Position numbers and translations under genes: made by a program. 64,000 bases of DNA from Diaminobutyricimonas aerilata (GTDB lineage: Bacteria > Actinomycetota > Actinomycetes > Actinomycetales > Microbacteriaceae), in the NCBI RefSeq assembly GCF_002797715.1, contig NZ_PGFF01000001.1:2937304-3001303 (forward strand), read 5' to 3'. The notes below the pieces were generated by a model. It had not been told where the DNA came from. It saw nothing but the letters and a program-made list of their open reading frames with translations, and did no database searches. Positions 45,853-55,221 of this stretch are shown piece by piece (within the stretch, counting starts at the first letter, position 1; each line of letters opens with the position of its first letter).

Positions 45853-45898
45853 GCGGCGAGCGCGCCGGGCGGCGCGCCGGGCGGCGCCGGCGGGTGGG

Positions 45899-47068
45899 TC
45901 AGCGCTTGAGGTTGGTGAGCTCCTGCAGCACCTCGTCGGAGGTGGTGATGATGCGGGCGTTCGCCTGGAAGCCGCGCTGGGCGACGATGAGGTTGGTGAA
46001 CTCCTGCGAGAGGTCGACGTTCGACATCTCGAGGGCGCCGCCGACGAGCTCGCCGATGCCGTCGCTGCCCGGCGTGCCGAGCGTCGCGACACCCGAGTTG
46101 ATCGTCGCGCGGTACGCGGAGCCGCCCGCCTTCTCGAGGCCGCCGGGGTTGACGAAGGTCGCGAGCGAGAGGCGCGCGAGCGGCTGTGTGGCCCCGTTGC
46201 TGAACGACCCGATGAGGGTGCCGTCCTTCGACATCGTGTAGTTCTGCAGCGTGCCCGCCTCGCGGCCGTTCTGCTGCTTGATCGAGACCGTGCGCAGCTC
46301 GGCGAACCCGGTCACCTGGGAGAGGTCGACCGTCACGCCCCCGACGGTGAGGCTTCCGCCGGTGGCGAGCTCGCCGTCGACGAACGTCATCGCGCCGGTC
46401 GCGGTGCCGCCCTGGCCGTCGTTGCCGGCGACATCCCATCCGGCGGCCGTGCGGGTGAAGGTGAGGGTGAGCGTGTGGGCGCCACCGAGGTCGTCGTAGA
46501 CCTGGATGTCGCGGGTCAGCGCGGTGCCGACCGTCGCATCCGAGGGCAGGTTGCCGGCGACCGTGGCCGCATCCGTGCCGACCGCCGGGGCGACGGCGTT
46601 GCGCGGGATGGTGATCGGTCCGATGCCGCCGCCGGTGTTGACCACGCCGTTCACGGCGCTCCACCCGAGCACGAGGGCACCCTCGGAGGTGAGGCGTCCG
46701 AGCGGGTCGATGTCGAATGCGCCGGCGCGGGTGTAGAGCGTCTCGCCGCCCGCCTGCACGGTGAAGAACCCGTCGCCCGAGATCATCATGTCGAGCGAGC
46801 GGCCGGTGGCCTGCGTCGACCCCTGCGTGAAGTTCGTCGAGATGCCGGCGACGCGCACGCCGAGGCCGACCTGGGCGGGGTTGGTGCCGCCGACGGTCTC
46901 CTGCGGGCCGCCGGCGCCCTGCACGAGCTGCGACAGCGTGTCCTGGAACCGCACGGCAGACGCCTTGAACGCGGTCGTGTTGACGTTGGCGATGTTGTTG
47001 CCGGTCACATCGAGCATCGTCTGGTGGGAGCGGAGACCGGAGATGCCGGAGTAGAGCGAGCGGAGCAT
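45899..47068 (-). CDS. flgE: Flagellar hook protein FlgE
   Basis: 389 residues. N-terminal rod/hook motif MLRSLYSGISGLRSHQTMLDVTGNNIANVNT, middle D1/D2 part, and C-terminal SNVDLSQEFTNLIVAQRGFQANARIITTSDEVL. Hook subunit; no separate flgF or flgG gene is in the window. Last gene of the flgB operon. Confidence 0.95.
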   Translation of the reverse strand: MLRSLYSGISGLRSHQTMLDVTGNNIANVNTTAFKASAVRFQDTLSQLVQGAGGPQETVGGTNPAQVGLGVRVAGISTNFTQGSTQATGRSLDMMISGDGFFTVQAGGETLYTRAGAFDIDPLGRLTSEGALVLGWSAVNGVVNTGGGIGPITIPRNAVAPAVGTDAATVAGNLPSDATVGTALTRDIQVYDDLGGAHTLTLTFTRTAAGWDVAGNDGQGGTATGAMTFVDGELATGGSLTVGGVTVDLSQVTGFAELRTVSIKQQNGREAGTLQNYTMSKDGTLIGSFSNGATQPLARLSLATFVNPGGLEKAGGSAYRATINSGVATLGTPGSDGIGELVGGALEMSNVDLSQEFTNLIVAQRGFQANARIITTSDEVLQELTNLKR

Positions 47069-47101
47069 GGTGCCGCCTTTCTGGATGAGGTGGGTGGGAG
47101 G

Positions 47102-47542
47102 TCAGGAGGCCGGCGGCGTCGGTGCCGCCGGCGGGGTGTCGGTGACGGCGGAGATCGCGTCGAGTCGCACGTCCTTGTCGCCGATGCGGATCGTCGGCAC
47201 GGCCGCGGCGAACGACACCGACGACGCGACACCGGTCTTCGTGCTGCCGTCGGCGTCGAGGTAGCTCACCGTCTTGCCGATGAGCGCGGATCCCGCCATG
47301 CGCATCTGCAGCGAGAACCCCTCCTCGTTGAGCCCGGTGAGGGTGGTGAGCTGCTCCATCGAGGCGAGCTGGCTCGTCTGCGAGATCATCGCGTTGGTGT
47401 CCATGGGCGAGCTCGGGTCCTGCGCGCGCAGCTGGGTGACCAGCAGCGAGAGGAACATCTCGCCGTCCATCTTCTGCTTCGGCGCTCGTGTGGGCGGGGT
47501 GGAGTAGAGCGCGGTCGTGGATGCGACACCGTCGACGGGCAT
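47102..47542 (-). CDS. flgD: Hook assembly protein FlgD
   Basis: 146 residues, the short form of FlgD. MDGEMFLSLLVTQLRAQDPSSPMDTNAMISQTSQLASMEQL is the conserved N-terminal region (capping), followed by a small beta domain. Acts as hook-cap scaffold. ATG 47542, 8 bases after fliK. Confidence 0.93.
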   Translation of the reverse strand: MPVDGVASTTALYSTPPTRAPKQKMDGEMFLSLLVTQLRAQDPSSPMDTNAMISQTSQLASMEQLTTLTGLNEEGFSLQMRMAGSALIGKTVSYLDADGSTKTGVASSVSFAAAVPTIRIGDKDVRLDAISAVTDTPPAAPTPPAS

Positions 47543-47550
47543 GGGTCCTC

Positions 47551-48807
47551 CTAGGCGTAGACGTCGAGCGACGTCGTGGGATCGGTGGGGCGGATGCGGG
47601 GGGTCGCGTCGGGCACGGCAGTCGGCTCGACGACGGATGCGGGGTGCGCGGCGGGTCGGCGGTCGCCGGCGCGGTCGCCGTGGTCGGAGCCGCCGGAGTC
47701 CCCCGCCGCCACGTCGAGCGCGGCGCCGGCACCGCCCTGGGCGAGGTCGCGGCGCAGGTCGGGCAGGAGGGCGCGGAGGGCGTCGCGGGCCTGGTCGGTG
47801 GGGGCGAGGAGTTCGACGTGCTGCAGTCCGTCGACGCCGACGGTCGCCGTGACGGTGACCGGTCCGAGCGCTTCGGGGGTGACGCGCACGGTGATGACGT
47901 GCTGGCCGGGTGCCGCGTGCCGCAGCGCGAGCAGCGGTCGCACGAGCTGCGGCGTGAGGTCGGCGTGCGCGGGCGCGGCGGCAGGTGGCGGGGCCGCAGC
48001 GGCCGCAGCGGACGTCGCCGGGGCGGCCGGGGCGGCGGTCGTCGTCACCGCGGCGGTGGCCACCGGCTCGACGGGTCGTCGCTGCGGGGCGGATGCGGTG
48101 TCGGGCGACGCGGCGGATTGCGCGGGTGGCGACGCGGCGACGCCCTCCGGTTCGCCGGCGCCGGCGGGCGGCCCGCCCGGAGACGCGGGCACTGCGCGCG
48201 CGCCCGACTGCGCGGCGGGCTCGCCCGATTCGTGCGGGGCTGGAGCGTTCGAGGGGTTCGCCGACGCGGGGTCTGCAGACGCGGAAGACGGGGGCGCCGG
48301 CGAGGCGCCGGCTGCGGTGGTCCCGGCGACCTGCTCGGCGGCGGGCGCTGCGGCCGGGGCGGGCGCCGCCGGTGCCGGTGATGCCGCGATGGACGGCGTA
48401 GCGATGTCGCCCTCGGTGACCACCGACGGCGACCGGACGGCGGACGTGACCGCGGCGTTCGCGCCATCGGGGGCGTCCGTGCCGACCGGCACGGCGACGG
48501 AGGCGTCGGGTACGGGGACGGAGACGTTCGGCACCTCGACGGCGATCGGGAGGAACGTCGGGGGAACCGCGGCTGCGGGCACGCCGGCGTCCGCCGGGGT
48601 GACCTCTGCCCCCTCCGACGTCGACCCCTCCGCGGCCGTTCCTCCCGAACCCGACTGATCGGCGTCGAGCGCGAGGGCGACCTGTGCCGCGATCCGGCCG
48701 AACTCCTCGGCCCCCGTCGGCGACGCACCCGCGGCCGAAGCGCCCGACGACGATGCGGCGGCGGGCGCGGACACCGGCGGAAGCAGGGTTCCGACCGGGC
48801 CGGTCAC
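47551..48807 (-). CDS. fliK: Hook-length control protein FliK
   Basis: 418 residues from a GTG overlapping the preceding stop (GTGA). Mostly Ala/Pro/Ser-rich disordered sequence, then a C-terminal Flg_hook-like domain (HVITVRVTPEALGPVTVTATVGVDGLQHVELLAP...ALRALLPDLRRDL). Acts as molecular ruler and interacts with FlhB. Confidence 0.85.
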   Translation of the reverse strand: MTGPVGTLLPPVSAPAAASSSGASAAGASPTGAEEFGRIAAQVALALDADQSGSGGTAAEGSTSEGAEVTPADAGVPAAAVPPTFLPIAVEVPNVSVPVPDASVAVPVGTDAPDGANAAVTSAVRSPSVVTEGDIATPSIAASPAPAAPAPAAAPAAEQVAGTTAAGASPAPPSSASADPASANPSNAPAPHESGEPAAQSGARAVPASPGGPPAGAGEPEGVAASPPAQSAASPDTASAPQRRPVEPVATAAVTTTAAPAAPATSAAAAAAPPPAAAPAHADLTPQLVRPLLALRHAAPGQHVITVRVTPEALGPVTVTATVGVDGLQHVELLAPTDQARDALRALLPDLRRDLAQGGAGAALDVAAGDSGGSDHGDRAGDRRPAAHPASVVEPTAVPDATPRIRPTDPTTSLDVYA

Positions 48808-49574
48808 GAGCGCGCTCCCGCGAGCAGCGCCGACTGGGCGACCAGCAGTCGGGCGATCGTGCCGGCACCGGCGGCCGACCCGCCGAGCCCGGCGCCGCCC
48901 AGACCCGCACTGAGCCCGGCGCCACCGAGCCCCGAGCCACCGAGCCCCGAGCCGCCGAGGGCGGACGCGAGCAGCGCGGTGACGTCCGTCGCCGCGGGGG
49001 CGATCGGCGCCGGCGCGGGCGGGGCGGACTGGGTGGGGGCGATCCGGCGGATCGTGTCGATGCCGTCCTCGCCGACCCACAGCTTCTGCAGCGAGACGGT
49101 GCGGCCCGGGTAGGGCGCGTGGATGACCATGCCGTCGCCGGCGTAGATGGAGATGTGGCCGCCACCGCCGGTGACGATGAGGTCGCCGGGGCGCGCCTCG
49201 GCGAGCGACGGCACCTCGGTGCCGAGGTTCTTCTGGTCACGCACGAGCCGCGGCACGTCGATGCCGTGGTCGGCGAAGACGCGCTGCACGAGGCCGGAGC
49301 AGTCCATGCCGCTCGCATCCTCCCCGGCGAAGACGTAGGGGACGCCGAGGTACTTCTTCGCCGCCGCGACGATGCTGTCGCCGGTCAGCTGGCCGCTGCC
49401 GGCGACCGGGGTGCCCGTCGCCGGCGCCTGGCCGCCGAGCACCCGGGCGAAGTCGGCGGCGGATGCGGGAGTCGTCGACGCGGGCGGTGCCGCCGTGGTG
49501 CCCTGCGGTCCGAACAGCTGCTGCAGCCGCGACTCGATCTGCTGGATCGACGCGATCGCCTCGGTGACGCTCAT
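48804..49574 (-). CDS. NlpC/P60 cell-wall hydrolase of the flagellar operon
   Basis: 256 residues from ATG 49574 (ATGA overlap with fliJ). Leading coiled coil, linker, then an NlpC/P60 domain with C92 (GMDCSGLVQRVF), H140 (GGGHISIYAG) and H152 (VIHAPYPG) as catalytic triad. The C-terminus has a GSGLGGAGL-type glycine repeat. No signal peptide is evident, so it is probably exported through the flagellar apparatus. Likely opens peptidoglycan for the rod, replacing the FlgJ muramidase. Confidence 0.85.
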   Translation of the reverse strand: MSVTEAIASIQQIESRLQQLFGPQGTTAAPPASTTPASAADFARVLGGQAPATGTPVAGSGQLTGDSIVAAAKKYLGVPYVFAGEDASGMDCSGLVQRVFADHGIDVPRLVRDQKNLGTEVPSLAEARPGDLIVTGGGGHISIYAGDGMVIHAPYPGRTVSLQKLWVGEDGIDTIRRIAPTQSAPPAPAPIAPAATDVTALLASALGGSGLGGSGLGGAGLSAGLGGAGLGGSAAGAGTIARLLVAQSALLAGARS

Positions 49575-50002
49575 GCCTTCCCCCTGTTCCGTGTATGCCA
49601 CGCCCGTGCGGCGAGCTCGTCGAGCACGCCCTGTTCGGCGCGCGCCTCGAGCACGCCTTGTTCGACGGCGAAGCGCTCGCCGAGCTTCTCGATCGCGAGC
49701 TGTCGTCCGCGGGCCTCGTCGTGCGCCGCTCGTGCTTCGTCGATGCGCTGCCGGTGGCCCGCCTCGAGGGCCCCCAGATCGGCGAGCATGCTCGATGTGG
49801 ACGCGCGAGCGGCCGCGATCGCGGTCACCGTCTCGGCCGAGTTCGGCTGCGACGGTCCCGCAGCGAGCACGCTCCGGGCCGCGCGCCGGCGGTGGGCGGT
49901 GCGTGCCGCGTCGGCGCGGGCGGCGGCGAGTTCTGCGGCGGCGAGGTCCTTCTCGACCTGGCGGATGCGCAGCAGCCCGGCGAGCGGGAAGAGCCGGCTC
50001 AT
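49571..50002 (-). CDS. fliJ: Flagellar export protein FliJ
   Basis: 143 residues from ATG 50002 (ATGA overlap with fliI). Entirely coiled coil, beginning LFPLAGLLRIRQVEKDLAAAEL, as in FliJ. Activates the FliI ATPase and escorts chaperone-substrate complexes. Confidence 0.85.
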   Translation of the reverse strand: MSRLFPLAGLLRIRQVEKDLAAAELAAARADAARTAHRRRAARSVLAAGPSQPNSAETVTAIAAARASTSSMLADLGALEAGHRQRIDEARAAHDEARGRQLAIEKLGERFAVEQGVLEARAEQGVLDELAARAWHTRNRGKA

Positions 50003-51321
50003 GAGGTCGCCCCCATCGTCGCGACGAGGTCCGCGAGGCGCGCCCACGAGTCCTCGGCGTTCGCGGTCTCGTCGACCCGCTGCTGCAGGAACGCGTCGAT
50101 CGCCGCCTCGTGGTCGACCGCCGCATCCACGAGCGGGTTCGCGCCGCGCGCGTATGCGCCCACGTCGAGCAGGTCCTGCGCCGTGCGTCGCGCGGCGAGC
50201 ACGCGTCGCAGCCGACGCCCGAGCTCGACCTGCTCCGGCGAGCTCACCCGCGACGCGACGCGCGAGACGGAGCCGAGCACGTCGATCGAGGGGAAGTGGC
50301 CCGCGGCCGCGAGCCGACGGTCGAGCACGACGTGACCGTCGAGGATCGACCGGGCCGTGTCGGCGATCGGCTCGTTGTGGTCGTCACCGTCGACGAGCAC
50401 GGTGTAGATGCCCGTGACCGACCCGCGGGGGCCGGTGCCGGCGCGTTCGAGCAGCCGGGCGAGCAGCCCGAACACCGACGGCGGGTAGCCGCGGGTGGCG
50501 GGCGGCTCGCCGACCGAGAGGCCGATCTCGCGCTGCGCCATCGCCACGCGGGTGAGCGAGTCCATCATGAGGGTCACGTGGCTGCCCGCATCCCGGAACG
50601 CCTCGGCGATGCGGGTCGCGGTGAACGCGGCGCGCACGCGCATGAGCGCGGGCTGGTCGGCGGTCGCGACCACGACGACGGAGCGGGCGAGACCGTCGGG
50701 CCCGAGGTCGTCCTCGAGGAACTCCCTCACCTCGCGTCCGCGCTCGCCGATGAGGGCGATCACCGACACCTCCGCGGCGGTGCCGCGCGCGATCATCGAC
50801 AGCAGCGACGACTTGCCGACCCCGGAACCGGCGAACAGCCCGATCCGCTGCCCCACACCGACGGTGGTCAGGGTGTCGAGCACCCGCACGCCGAGCGGCA
50901 GGGCGGTGCGGATGCGCGCACGGTCGAGTGCGGGAGGAGCGTCGGCGTCGACCGGCACCCGGTCGACCTGGCCGAGCGGTCCGCGGTCGTCGAGGGGCGC
51001 CCCCGTGGCGTCGAGCACACGCCCGAGCAGTGCGGGACCGGTCGGCACGAGCATCCGCCGTCGTGCCGTCGTCGCGGGGGTGCCGGCGACGAGCCCGTCG
51101 GTGCGGTCGAGCGGCATCGCGGTGATCGAGTCGCGGGCGACCGCGACGACCTCCGCCCGGAGCCCGTCGCCGAGGGTGACGAGGTCGCCGAGGCCGGCGG
51201 TGAGCCCGCGGATCTCGATGCCGAGACCGGCGACGGCGGCGACGGTCCCGCTGCGCAGCGGACGGGCCGCGTCGGTGACCCGGTCGAGCGCGGTCGGGCG
51301 GTGCAGCACGGCGGCGCTCAC
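49999..51321 (-). CDS. fliI: Flagellum-specific ATPase FliI
   Basis: 440 residues. Walker A AGSGVGKS at 164-171, IALIGERGREVREF, and LMMDSLTRVAMAQREIGLSVGEPP of the F1/FliI family. Powers type III export together with FliH and FliJ. GTG start overlapping the fliH stop. Confidence 0.97.
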   Translation of the reverse strand: MSAAVLHRPTALDRVTDAARPLRSGTVAAVAGLGIEIRGLTAGLGDLVTLGDGLRAEVVAVARDSITAMPLDRTDGLVAGTPATTARRRMLVPTGPALLGRVLDATGAPLDDRGPLGQVDRVPVDADAPPALDRARIRTALPLGVRVLDTLTTVGVGQRIGLFAGSGVGKSSLLSMIARGTAAEVSVIALIGERGREVREFLEDDLGPDGLARSVVVVATADQPALMRVRAAFTATRIAEAFRDAGSHVTLMMDSLTRVAMAQREIGLSVGEPPATRGYPPSVFGLLARLLERAGTGPRGSVTGIYTVLVDGDDHNEPIADTARSILDGHVVLDRRLAAAGHFPSIDVLGSVSRVASRVSSPEQVELGRRLRRVLAARRTAQDLLDVGAYARGANPLVDAAVDHEAAIDAFLQQRVDETANAEDSWARLADLVATMGATS

Positions 51322-51923
51322 GATGCCGCCTCCGCGAGCGCGGCGCGGGCGCGCCGCAGGGCGGCGTCGATGCGCGCGTCGAGCAGCCCGTCGGCGAGCT
51401 CGACGACGACGTCGCCGGGCGCGAGGGCCGGGTCGGCGGCGATCGGATGCGCGGGGCCGGTGTCGACGGCCCTCACGAGGTCGCGGTCGGCGGGGTGCAG
51501 CCGCACGGCCACCACCTCCGCGGCGTCGAGACCGGTGAGGGCGTTCCGCAGGCGGTCGCGCACCGAGCCGGGGTGGTCGGTGAGCTCGCGGGCGAGCACC
51601 GCCTCGGCGAGCTCGATGGCCGCGGCGGTGAGAGAGGCGTCGACCGTGTGCAGCGCGGGCAGGGCGAGCGCTTCGACGCGGGCCCGCGCGGCGTCGAGCG
51701 CGGCGACCGCCCTCGCGACGGCCTCGCGACCCTGGCGTTCCCGGCGCTCGGCGTCGTCGGCGAGCCGTGCGCGTTCGGCCGCGAGCTCCCGATCCGCGGC
51801 GCGGCGACCGGTCGCGTACCCCTCCGCGTGCCCGCGGATGCGCGCCCGCTCGGCCACCGCATCCGTCTCGGCGTCGCGCAGCACGGGGTAGCTGACGGGG
51901 GCGAAGGCGGGCTCAGGCGACAT
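51318..51923 (-). CDS. fliH: Flagellar export regulator FliH
   Basis: 201 residues from ATG 51923 (overlapping fliG by 11 bases). Basic N-terminal RGHAEGYATGRRAADREL motif, long coiled coil, then a C-terminal domain ending in the LDARIDAALRRARAAL region. Regulates FliI and links it to the C-ring. Confidence 0.88.
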   Translation of the reverse strand: MSPEPAFAPVSYPVLRDAETDAVAERARIRGHAEGYATGRRAADRELAAERARLADDAERRERQGREAVARAVAALDAARARVEALALPALHTVDASLTAAAIELAEAVLARELTDHPGSVRDRLRNALTGLDAAEVVAVRLHPADRDLVRAVDTGPAHPIAADPALAPGDVVVELADGLLDARIDAALRRARAALAEAAS

Positions 51924-52932
51924 ACTCGTCCTCGTCGCCGCGCTGCACGGTGATCGCGCCGGTGGCCTCGAGTTCGCGGATCGCGCGGACGACCGCGCCG
52001 CGCGCGTCGTCGACCTCGGCCTTGCGCACCGGCCCGAGCATCGAGATCTCCTCGTCGAGCAGTTCGCGGTTGCGCTCGGACATATTGCCGCGCACCGCCT
52101 GCACGACCTGCTCGGCGGCGCCCTTGAGCGCCACGGCGAGCACGGCCGCGTCGATGCCGCGCAGCACCTGCTGCACGTCGCGGGATTCGAGCCGCACGAT
52201 GTCGGCGAAGGTGAGCATGCGGGAGCGCACCTCGTCGGCGAGCGCCGGGTCGCGGGCGTCGAGCGCGGCGAGCAGCTCCCGCTCGGTCGCCGCGTCGGCG
52301 CGGTTGATGATGTCGACGAGGGGCTGCACTCCCCCGACGACGTCGAGGTTCTCGCGCGGCACGACGATCGCACGCGCCCGGTGCCGCAGCGTGTCGGCGA
52401 CGACCGCCACCGCATCCGGGGAGGCGCTGCCCATCGTCGCGATCGACTGGGCGACGTCGGCACGCAACTCCGGATCCACCCGGGTGAGCACCGCGGAGGC
52501 GTGCGGGGCCGGCAGGTGGGCGAGTACGAGCGCGATCGTCTCCGGCAGCTCGCCGTCGAGCAGGGTCGACACCTGGGTGGGTTCGGCCGCCTCGAGGAAC
52601 TCGAACGGGTTGCCGGCCATGGTCGAGGTGAGTCGGTCGAGCAGGCCCGCCGCGCGTTCGCTGCCGAACGACGCCTCGAGCAGTCCCGCGGCGACGTCAC
52701 GGCCGCCGCGTGCCTGGCGCCGGCCGGAGAGCGCGCGTTCGTGGAACTCGGTGAGCGCGGCTTCCGCGGTCTCGACGTCGACCCGTCGCAGTCGCACGAT
52801 CTCGGCGGTGATCTCCTCCGCCTCGCTCTCGGTGAACTGGCGCATCACCTCGGCCGCGCGGTCCTGGCTCATCTGCATGAGCACGAGGGCGGCCTTCTGG
52901 GTGCCGTTCAGCGCGGCGGTGCGGTCGCTCAT
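51913..52932 (-). CDS. fliG: Flagellar motor switch protein FliG
   Basis: 339 residues. N-terminal LNGTQKAALVLMQMSQDRAAEVMRQF, EHPQ-like middle part (TQVSTLLDGELPETIALVLAHLPAPHASAVL), and C-terminal torque helix region ESRDVQQVLRGIDAAVLAVALKGA. Torque-generating C-ring component on FliF. Confidence 0.97.
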   Translation of the reverse strand: MSDRTAALNGTQKAALVLMQMSQDRAAEVMRQFTESEAEEITAEIVRLRRVDVETAEAALTEFHERALSGRRQARGGRDVAAGLLEASFGSERAAGLLDRLTSTMAGNPFEFLEAAEPTQVSTLLDGELPETIALVLAHLPAPHASAVLTRVDPELRADVAQSIATMGSASPDAVAVVADTLRHRARAIVVPRENLDVVGGVQPLVDIINRADAATERELLAALDARDPALADEVRSRMLTFADIVRLESRDVQQVLRGIDAAVLAVALKGAAEQVVQAVRGNMSERNRELLDEEISMLGPVRKAEVDDARGAVVRAIRELEATGAITVQRGDEDEYVA

Positions 52933-54530
52933 ACCGGCTGCCGGTCGTCCATGAGGTTGCGCAGGAACTCGGCGGTGCGCTCCGGACTCGCGCTCGCGAG
53001 CGCGTCGACGTCGGCGCGCACGCGGTCGATCGGTGTGGGCTCGAGCACGAGCGCCTCGGTCGGCGCGGTCGGCAGGGTCGGCATCGGCAGGGTGATGCCG
53101 GCGCTCTCGAGCTGCGCGGTCGTGTCGTCGACGAGCGGGTCGAGGGCGCCCGCGTCGAGCGGACCGAGGTCGGTCGCACGGCGCCGGGCCCGGCGCACGA
53201 TCGCGATCACGGTGATGAGCAGCAGGATCGCGCCGAGCACGACGATGCCGGTGGTGATGAGGCTCGTGGTGGCCGCGCGCTCCTCCGCGGCTCGTTCCTC
53301 GGCGAGCGCGGCGGCGGCCTCGTCGGCGCCGGCGGTGGTGAACGGCACCGACTCGACGGTGACCGCGTCGCCGCGCTGGATGTCGATGCCCGCCGCGGCG
53401 ACGACGAGATCCTGGATGCTCGCGGCGCTCACCCCGTCGAGCGCCTCTTCGTTGAGTGCGACGGAGACGGTCTGCCGGTCGATCGCTCCGGCGGGGATGT
53501 TGCGGGTCTCGGTCACCTTGTTGACCGCGTTGTTGCGGGTGGCGGAGTCGGAGGTGAACTCACCCTGCCCGTCGGCCCCGCCGGGCACGGCGATGTTGTC
53601 GGGTCCGAGCACCCCGGTCGCGCCGCCTCCCGCGCCGCCCGCGTAGTTCTCGCTCGTGGTCGACTCGTTGAGCACCGGGGCACCCTCCGGGGTCGTGAAG
53701 GTCTCCTCGACGCGTTGCGCGGTCTCGGCGCTCATGTCGGCCGTGACGACGACGGTCGCGTTGCCGGATCCGACGACCCGGTCGAGCATCGACTGCACCG
53801 ACTCCTGCACCCGCTTCTCGTAGTCGCTCGCCTGCTGCGCCGCACCGCCCGCGGCGCCGACACCGACGGAGGAGAGCACCGTGCCCTCCGCGTCGACGAC
53901 GGCGACGTTGTCGGGGTCGAGCCGGTCGACCGATGCCGAGGTGAGGTGCACGATCGCCTGCACCTGCTCGCTCGTGAGCGTGACGCCGCGCTCCGTGTCG
54001 ACGAACACCGAGGCGGTGGGATCGGCTGCCTCCTCGACGAAGACCGTCTCCTCCGGGATGGCGAGCCGCACCGACGCGGTGCTCACGCCCTCGAGCGCCT
54101 CGATCGTGGTCGCGAGCTCGCCCTCGAGCGCCCGCTTGTAGGTGACCGACTGCTGGAACTCGCTCGAGGTGACACCCATCGAGTCGAGCAGCGCGTAGCC
54201 GCCCGTGTCGGCGCTGGGCAGCCCGGCCGACGCGGCCTGGAGGCGTTCCTGGTCGACCCGGTCGGCGGGCACCATGATCGTCGAGCCGCCGTCGGTGAGT
54301 TCGTACGGCACCCCGTCGGTGCGCAGCTGGTCGACGATCTCGCTCGCGTCGGAGGCGGCGAGACCGGAGAACAGGGGCGCGAACGCGGGGCGGGTGAGCC
54401 ACGTGCCGAGCGCGATCCCGCCGAGTACGACCGCCGCGAGTCCGATGAGCGCGATGGTGCGCTGGGCGACGGTGAACTCACGCACCGCGTGGGCGAGCCG
54501 GCGGAAGACGCCGGTGACCTGCGCGGGCAT
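52929..54530 (-). CDS. fliF: Flagellar MS-ring protein FliF
   Basis: 533 residues. N-terminal membrane helix (TIALIGLAAVVLGGIALGTWL), YscJ-like ring-building motifs, a Gly/Ala-rich spacer, C-terminal membrane helix (SLITTGIVVLGAILLLITVIAIV) and a FliG-binding tail. Starts one base inside the fliE stop. Confidence 0.96.
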   Translation of the reverse strand: MPAQVTGVFRRLAHAVREFTVAQRTIALIGLAAVVLGGIALGTWLTRPAFAPLFSGLAASDASEIVDQLRTDGVPYELTDGGSTIMVPADRVDQERLQAASAGLPSADTGGYALLDSMGVTSSEFQQSVTYKRALEGELATTIEALEGVSTASVRLAIPEETVFVEEAADPTASVFVDTERGVTLTSEQVQAIVHLTSASVDRLDPDNVAVVDAEGTVLSSVGVGAAGGAAQQASDYEKRVQESVQSMLDRVVGSGNATVVVTADMSAETAQRVEETFTTPEGAPVLNESTTSENYAGGAGGGATGVLGPDNIAVPGGADGQGEFTSDSATRNNAVNKVTETRNIPAGAIDRQTVSVALNEEALDGVSAASIQDLVVAAAGIDIQRGDAVTVESVPFTTAGADEAAAALAEERAAEERAATTSLITTGIVVLGAILLLITVIAIVRRARRRATDLGPLDAGALDPLVDDTTAQLESAGITLPMPTLPTAPTEALVLEPTPIDRVRADVDALASASPERTAEFLRNLMDDRQPV

Positions 54531-54829
54531 CAGGCCTGCATCCGCATGATCTCGTTGAATGCCTCGACGCCCTTGTTGCGCACGGTGGCGACGAGTTCGA
54601 GGGTGACGGCAGAGCGCGTCGCGGCAATGGTCGCGTCGTGGATGTCGGTGAGGTCACCGGTCACGGCCTGCACGGCGAGCCGGTTGGATGCGGCCTGTTG
54701 GGCCTGCACCTCGTCGATCGCGCCGGCGAGCACGGCGCCGAAGTCCGGACCCGAGGTCGCTTGGGTGCCGCGCGTCGGCTGCACCGAGGTGACGGCGGCG
54801 GAGACGGCGGAGACGGCGTCGATGGGCAT
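54530..54829 (-). CDS. fliE: Flagellar hook-basal body protein FliE
   Basis: 99 residues from ATG 54829. C-terminal half DIHDATIAATRSAVTLELVATVRNKGVEAFNEIMRMQ is characteristic. Connects the MS ring to the rod. Coupled to flgC (TGATG). Confidence 0.93.
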   Translation of the reverse strand: MPIDAVSAVSAAVTSVQPTRGTQATSGPDFGAVLAGAIDEVQAQQAASNRLAVQAVTGDLTDIHDATIAATRSAVTLELVATVRNKGVEAFNEIMRMQA

Positions 54830-55221
54830 CAGGACCTCCCGATCTGCAGGGCGGCGAGGTAGGTCTCGCGGGCGCGGTCGACGACCGCGGCGTTCGCCTG
54901 GTATCCGCGCTGGGCGGTGATGAGCTGACCCATCTGCGCCGACATGTCGATGTCGGGGTAGCGCACGTAGCCCTCGGCGTCGGCGAGCGGGTGATCCGGT
55001 TCGTAGACGAGACGACCGGCGGCGTCGCCGTACGCGGCGCCGCTCACGTAGACGCCGCTCGTGCCCTCGCCTTCGGTGGCGATGACGTAGCGGGCGCGGA
55101 ACGCCTCGTCGGCGCTCGCCCGCACGGTGTTGACGTTGGCGAGGTTGTCCGACACGGCGTCCAGCCATTTGCGGTGCACGGTGAGCGCCGTGCCGGCGAT
55201 TCCGATGGCGTCGAAGGTCAT
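54829..55221 (-). CDS. flgC: Flagellar basal-body rod protein FlgC
   Basis: 130 residues. ALTVHRKWLDAVSDNLANVNTVR near the N-terminus and AQMGQLITAQRGYQANAAVVDRARETYL at the C-terminus. Proximal rod subunit, overlapping flgB by 4 bases. Confidence 0.95.
   Translation of the reverse strand: MTFDAIGIAGTALTVHRKWLDAVSDNLANVNTVRASADEAFRARYVIATEGEGTSGVYVSGAAYGDAAGRLVYEPDHPLADAEGYVRYPDIDMSAQMGQLITAQRGYQANAAVVDRARETYLAALQIGRS

Noticed and set aside
45602-47554. 650-residue plus-strand frame opposite flgE and flgD
   Set aside because: Antisense shadow; the minus-strand genes carry clear hook motifs.
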